This document shows positions 4,314 to 5,637 of a DNA stretch of 5,637 nt, in pieces. Source of the DNA: a bacterium (GTDB lineage: Bacteria; Planctomycetota; Phycisphaerae; Phycisphaerales; UBA1924); assembly GCA_002401225.1 (NCBI GenBank), contig NVSM01000029.1:13272-18908 (forward strand), written 5' to 3'. The notes beneath the pieces were generated by a model. The model was not told the origin of the DNA. It searched no databases and was given only the letters and a program-made list of their open reading frames with translations. The number at the start of each line of letters is the position of its first letter. Within the stretch, counting starts at the first letter, position 1. Made by a program: the position numbers and the translations under genes.

Positions 4314-4319
4314 TCCGAC
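4261..4319 (+). repeat. 59-base direct repeat, copy 2 (3' end of A2)
   Basis: Exact copy of 3280-3338, starting inside the sorting-signal codons and ending six bases after the TAA. Similarity falls off quickly beyond it, apart from a shared CGAT. Confidence 0.9.
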
Positions 4320-4336
4320 TTCGATGTACTAAAGAC

Positions 4337-4363
4337 CAACGACATCACTTGTGATGGCCGTTG
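4337..4363 (+). other. Hairpin in the 3' untranslated region of A2
   Basis: CAACG (4337-4341) pairs with CGTTG (4359-4363), and inside it CATCAC (4343-4348) pairs with GTGATG (4351-4356). No T tract follows, and the true terminator comes 18 bases later. It is placed like the hairpin after B2 but differs in sequence; possibly a 3' end stabiliser. Confidence 0.4.
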
Positions 4364-4380
4364 ATCCAAAGCACAATCAA

Positions 4381-4411
4381 AACCCTCCAGAGAAATCTGG
4401 AGGGTTTTTTT
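4381..4411 (+). terminator. Intrinsic terminator of A2
   Basis: AACCCTCCAGA (4381-4391), GAAA tetraloop, TCTGGAGGGTT (4396-4406), eleven perfect pairs followed by T to 4411. Confidence 0.96.
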
Positions 4412-4437
4412 ACGCCCCTCCATCATCACTGCCAAAT

Positions 4438-4462
4438 AAAAAACGCCCACAATCGCAGGCGT
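4438..4462 (-). terminator. Intrinsic terminator of nuoB (minus strand)
   Basis: Read on the minus strand, ACGCCTGC (4462-4455), loop GATT, GTGGGCGT (4450-4443): eight pairs with two G-T wobbles, running into six T (4443-4438). It faces the A2 terminator across about 26 bases, insulating the two convergent units. Confidence 0.75.
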
Positions 4463-4494
4463 CAATATCATCTATTCCTATTGGCAATACCAGT

Positions 4495-5061
4495 TTAGTT
4501 CGACCCAAGCTGAACAGGTTGAGGCTTCACCGAGTGGCTGGGTGAAATCGAAATACCCAAAGGCACCCGTCGGCCATTGCCGTCCGTCGGAGGCATCCCC
4601 TCCTCATCGATATGCCTTTGGATCGCCATCACGCCCTCGATCAACATCTCAGGTCTTGGCGGACACCCTGGCACATACACATCCACAGGAATGAACTGAT
4701 CCACACCCTGCACAGTTGCATACGAGTCAAACACCCCACCCGTCGAGGCACATGCCCCCATCGAGATCACCCATTTGGGTTCAGGCATCTGCTCATAGAT
4801 CCGCTGAAGCACCGGGAGCATCTTCACACTCACACGACCAGCCACGATCATCAGATCCGCCTGGCGAGGCGAGAACCGCATAACCTCGGCTCCAAACCGG
4901 GCAAGGTCATAGCGGGATGATGCCGTGGACATCAGTTCGATCCCACAGCAAGCCGTCGCAAAAGGCATCGGCCATAGGCTCGATCGACGCGACCAGTTCA
5001 CCACCCGCTTGAGCTGGGTTGTGAGAACATTATCTGTTGTGATGGCGCCTTCGATACCCAT
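4495..5061 (-). CDS. nuoB: NADH-quinone oxidoreductase subunit B
   Basis: Subunit of respiratory complex I that binds the terminal [4Fe-4S] cluster N2 and passes electrons to quinone at the membrane interface. 188 residues, normal for the family. Seen directly: the tandem pair Cys38-Cys39 in [10 protein letters not shown], Cys104 in [10 protein letters not shown] and Cys133 in VPGCPPRPE, the full N2 ligand set, with DLMIVAGRV between. A polar C-terminal extension of roughly 25 residues after the RHIDEEG segment has no recognised role. The start at 5061 has GGAG eight bases upstream. A TATACT on the minus strand (5127-5122) is a weak promoter candidate. Unlike the usual nuoABCD order, nuoA is not the upstream neighbour here and no nuoC follows; the gene ends at a terminator facing A2. 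The identification is secure. Confidence 0.97.
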   Translation of the reverse strand: MGIEGAITTDNVLTTQLKRVVNWSRRSSLWPMPFATACCGIELMSTASSRYDLARFGAEVMRFSPRQADLMIVAGRVSVKMLPVLQRIYEQMPEPKWVISMGACASTGGVFDSYATVQGVDQFIPVDVYVPGCPPRPEMLIEGVMAIQRHIDEEGMPPTDGNGRRVPLGISISPSHSVKPQPVQLGSN

Positions 5062-5166
5062 GAAATACGCTCCAAATCAGCGACTCAAATGATTCCGGCA
5101 CAGCTGCCGATTCACAAGACCAGTATATACGATGCAAACACGCAATGCGATGAATATGCAAACCAA
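5062..5166. other. Spacer between the ACT-domain gene and nuoB
   Basis: Short non-coding gap with one hairpin, CGGCA-CAGC-TGCCG (5096-5109), without a T tract. It may hold a nuoB promoter, or nuoB may be read through from the ACT-domain gene. The sequence does not decide this. Confidence 0.4.
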
Positions 5167-5625
5167 TCAAGCAGCAGATTCATCCGCCTCGATCGAATCC
5201 GTAGGCCAATCCGTGCTCTCGATCAACTCGATCGCCGATTCATGCTCATCAAACCGGAACACACACATCGTCCGCTCGCTCACCTTCGATGCTGGCACAA
5301 AGTAGCAATACCGGACATTAATCCGATTGTCCGTCATCAAGACCGCAAGATCGCGCACAACACCCGGACGGTCCTCAACCGAGATCCCCACGACAGGTGC
5401 CTCGACAACCGGACCAACGCCCGCATCGACCATCGATTCACACACCTGACGCAACGCTGCTTCGGGATGCCCTAAAAGCCGAACGCACCCGCGATCGAGG
5501 TGTTCGGTCGTCGAGATCGAGATAATTTCAACCCCACCCGCCATCGCGGCATCAAGCAGCCCGGCGAGCTCGCCGGGGCGTTGGTGGAGATAAATAGAGA
5601 ATTCGGTAAGTTGGATATAGTTCAT
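5167..5625 (-). CDS. Tandem ACT-domain protein
   Basis: 152 residues with two ACT domains, small-ligand (often amino acid) binding modules used for allosteric control. Domain 1, about residues 4-70, has the turn motif RPGEL at 16-20 after strand QLTEFSIYLH and continues with GVEIISISTTE. Domain 2, about 78-140, has RPGVV at 86-90 after VVGISVED and continues with NRINVRYCYF. An acidic tail (residues 143-152) follows. No catalytic domain is attached, so it resembles free-standing ACT-ACT regulators rather than an enzyme. The ATG at 5625 begins just before the first strand, as is usual, but no ribosome binding site is visible in the 12 bases left before the window edge, and the frame stays open to the edge, so a start farther upstream cannot be ruled out. 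It lies upstream of nuoB in the same direction, 105 bases away. Ligand and partner are unknown. Confidence 0.85.
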   Translation of the reverse strand: MNYIQLTEFSIYLHQRPGELAGLLDAAMAGGVEIISISTTEHLDRGCVRLLGHPEAALRQVCESMVDAGVGPVVEAPVVGISVEDRPGVVRDLAVLMTDNRINVRYCYFVPASKVSERTMCVFRFDEHESAIELIESTDWPTDSIEADESAA

Positions 5626-5637
5626 TTGGGCGGGAAG

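Noticed and set aside
4612..5475. Plus-strand open frames over nuoB and the ACT-domain gene
   Set aside because: They overlap two well-identified minus-strand genes and have low-complexity, His- and Arg-rich translations typical of reversed coding sequence.

Overview
The window looks like a bacterial chromosome segment of intermediate GC, most probably from a planctomycete of the Phycisphaerae type. That is an inference from four small exported proteins that end in a Pro-x-Pro, GLGGL-like hydrophobic stretch and RRRR tail, a PEP-CTERM-like sorting signal common in that group, combined with long leaders and ordinary TTGACA-type promoters. No mobile element, CRISPR array, tRNA or rRNA was seen.

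Layout. The left edge holds the 5' part of rnc (RNase III) on the minus strand. A non-coding stretch of about 420 bases with several short inverted repeats separates it from the divergent rpmH (ribosomal protein L34, 46 residues), which has two tandem hairpins before its ribosome binding site and an intrinsic terminator after it. Next is a cluster of four paralogous secreted proteins on the plus strand, here called A1 (1157-1675), B1 (1708-2289), B2 (2748-3332) and A2 (3810-4313). A1 resembles A2 and B1 resembles B2, so the order is A-B-B-A. A1 and B1 form a probable two-gene unit. B2 and A2 each have their own unit with near-identical promoter architecture (TATTGACA, 16-bp spacer, TATYCT), a leader of about 180-220 bases, and a strong terminator. 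On the right, convergent to A2, lie nuoB (complex I subunit with the N2 cluster ligands) and a tandem ACT-domain protein, both on the minus strand.

Main points of interest. The leaders of B2 and A2 share an ordered set of elements: a CTGTNCAAA-anchored hairpin, a second hairpin, an AAAAATG block, a hairpin with a seven-base TGYGGAG loop and one compensatory pair change, and a GAAAGAGAGAA ribosome binding site. This is a candidate undescribed cis-regulatory RNA controlling surface proteins. The mature parts of three of the four proteins contain no lysine or arginine at all and the fourth has one, and none of the four has cysteine. A 59-base block covering the sorting tail, stop codon and six following bases is identical between B2 and A2. 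The function of the A/B family is not known to me.
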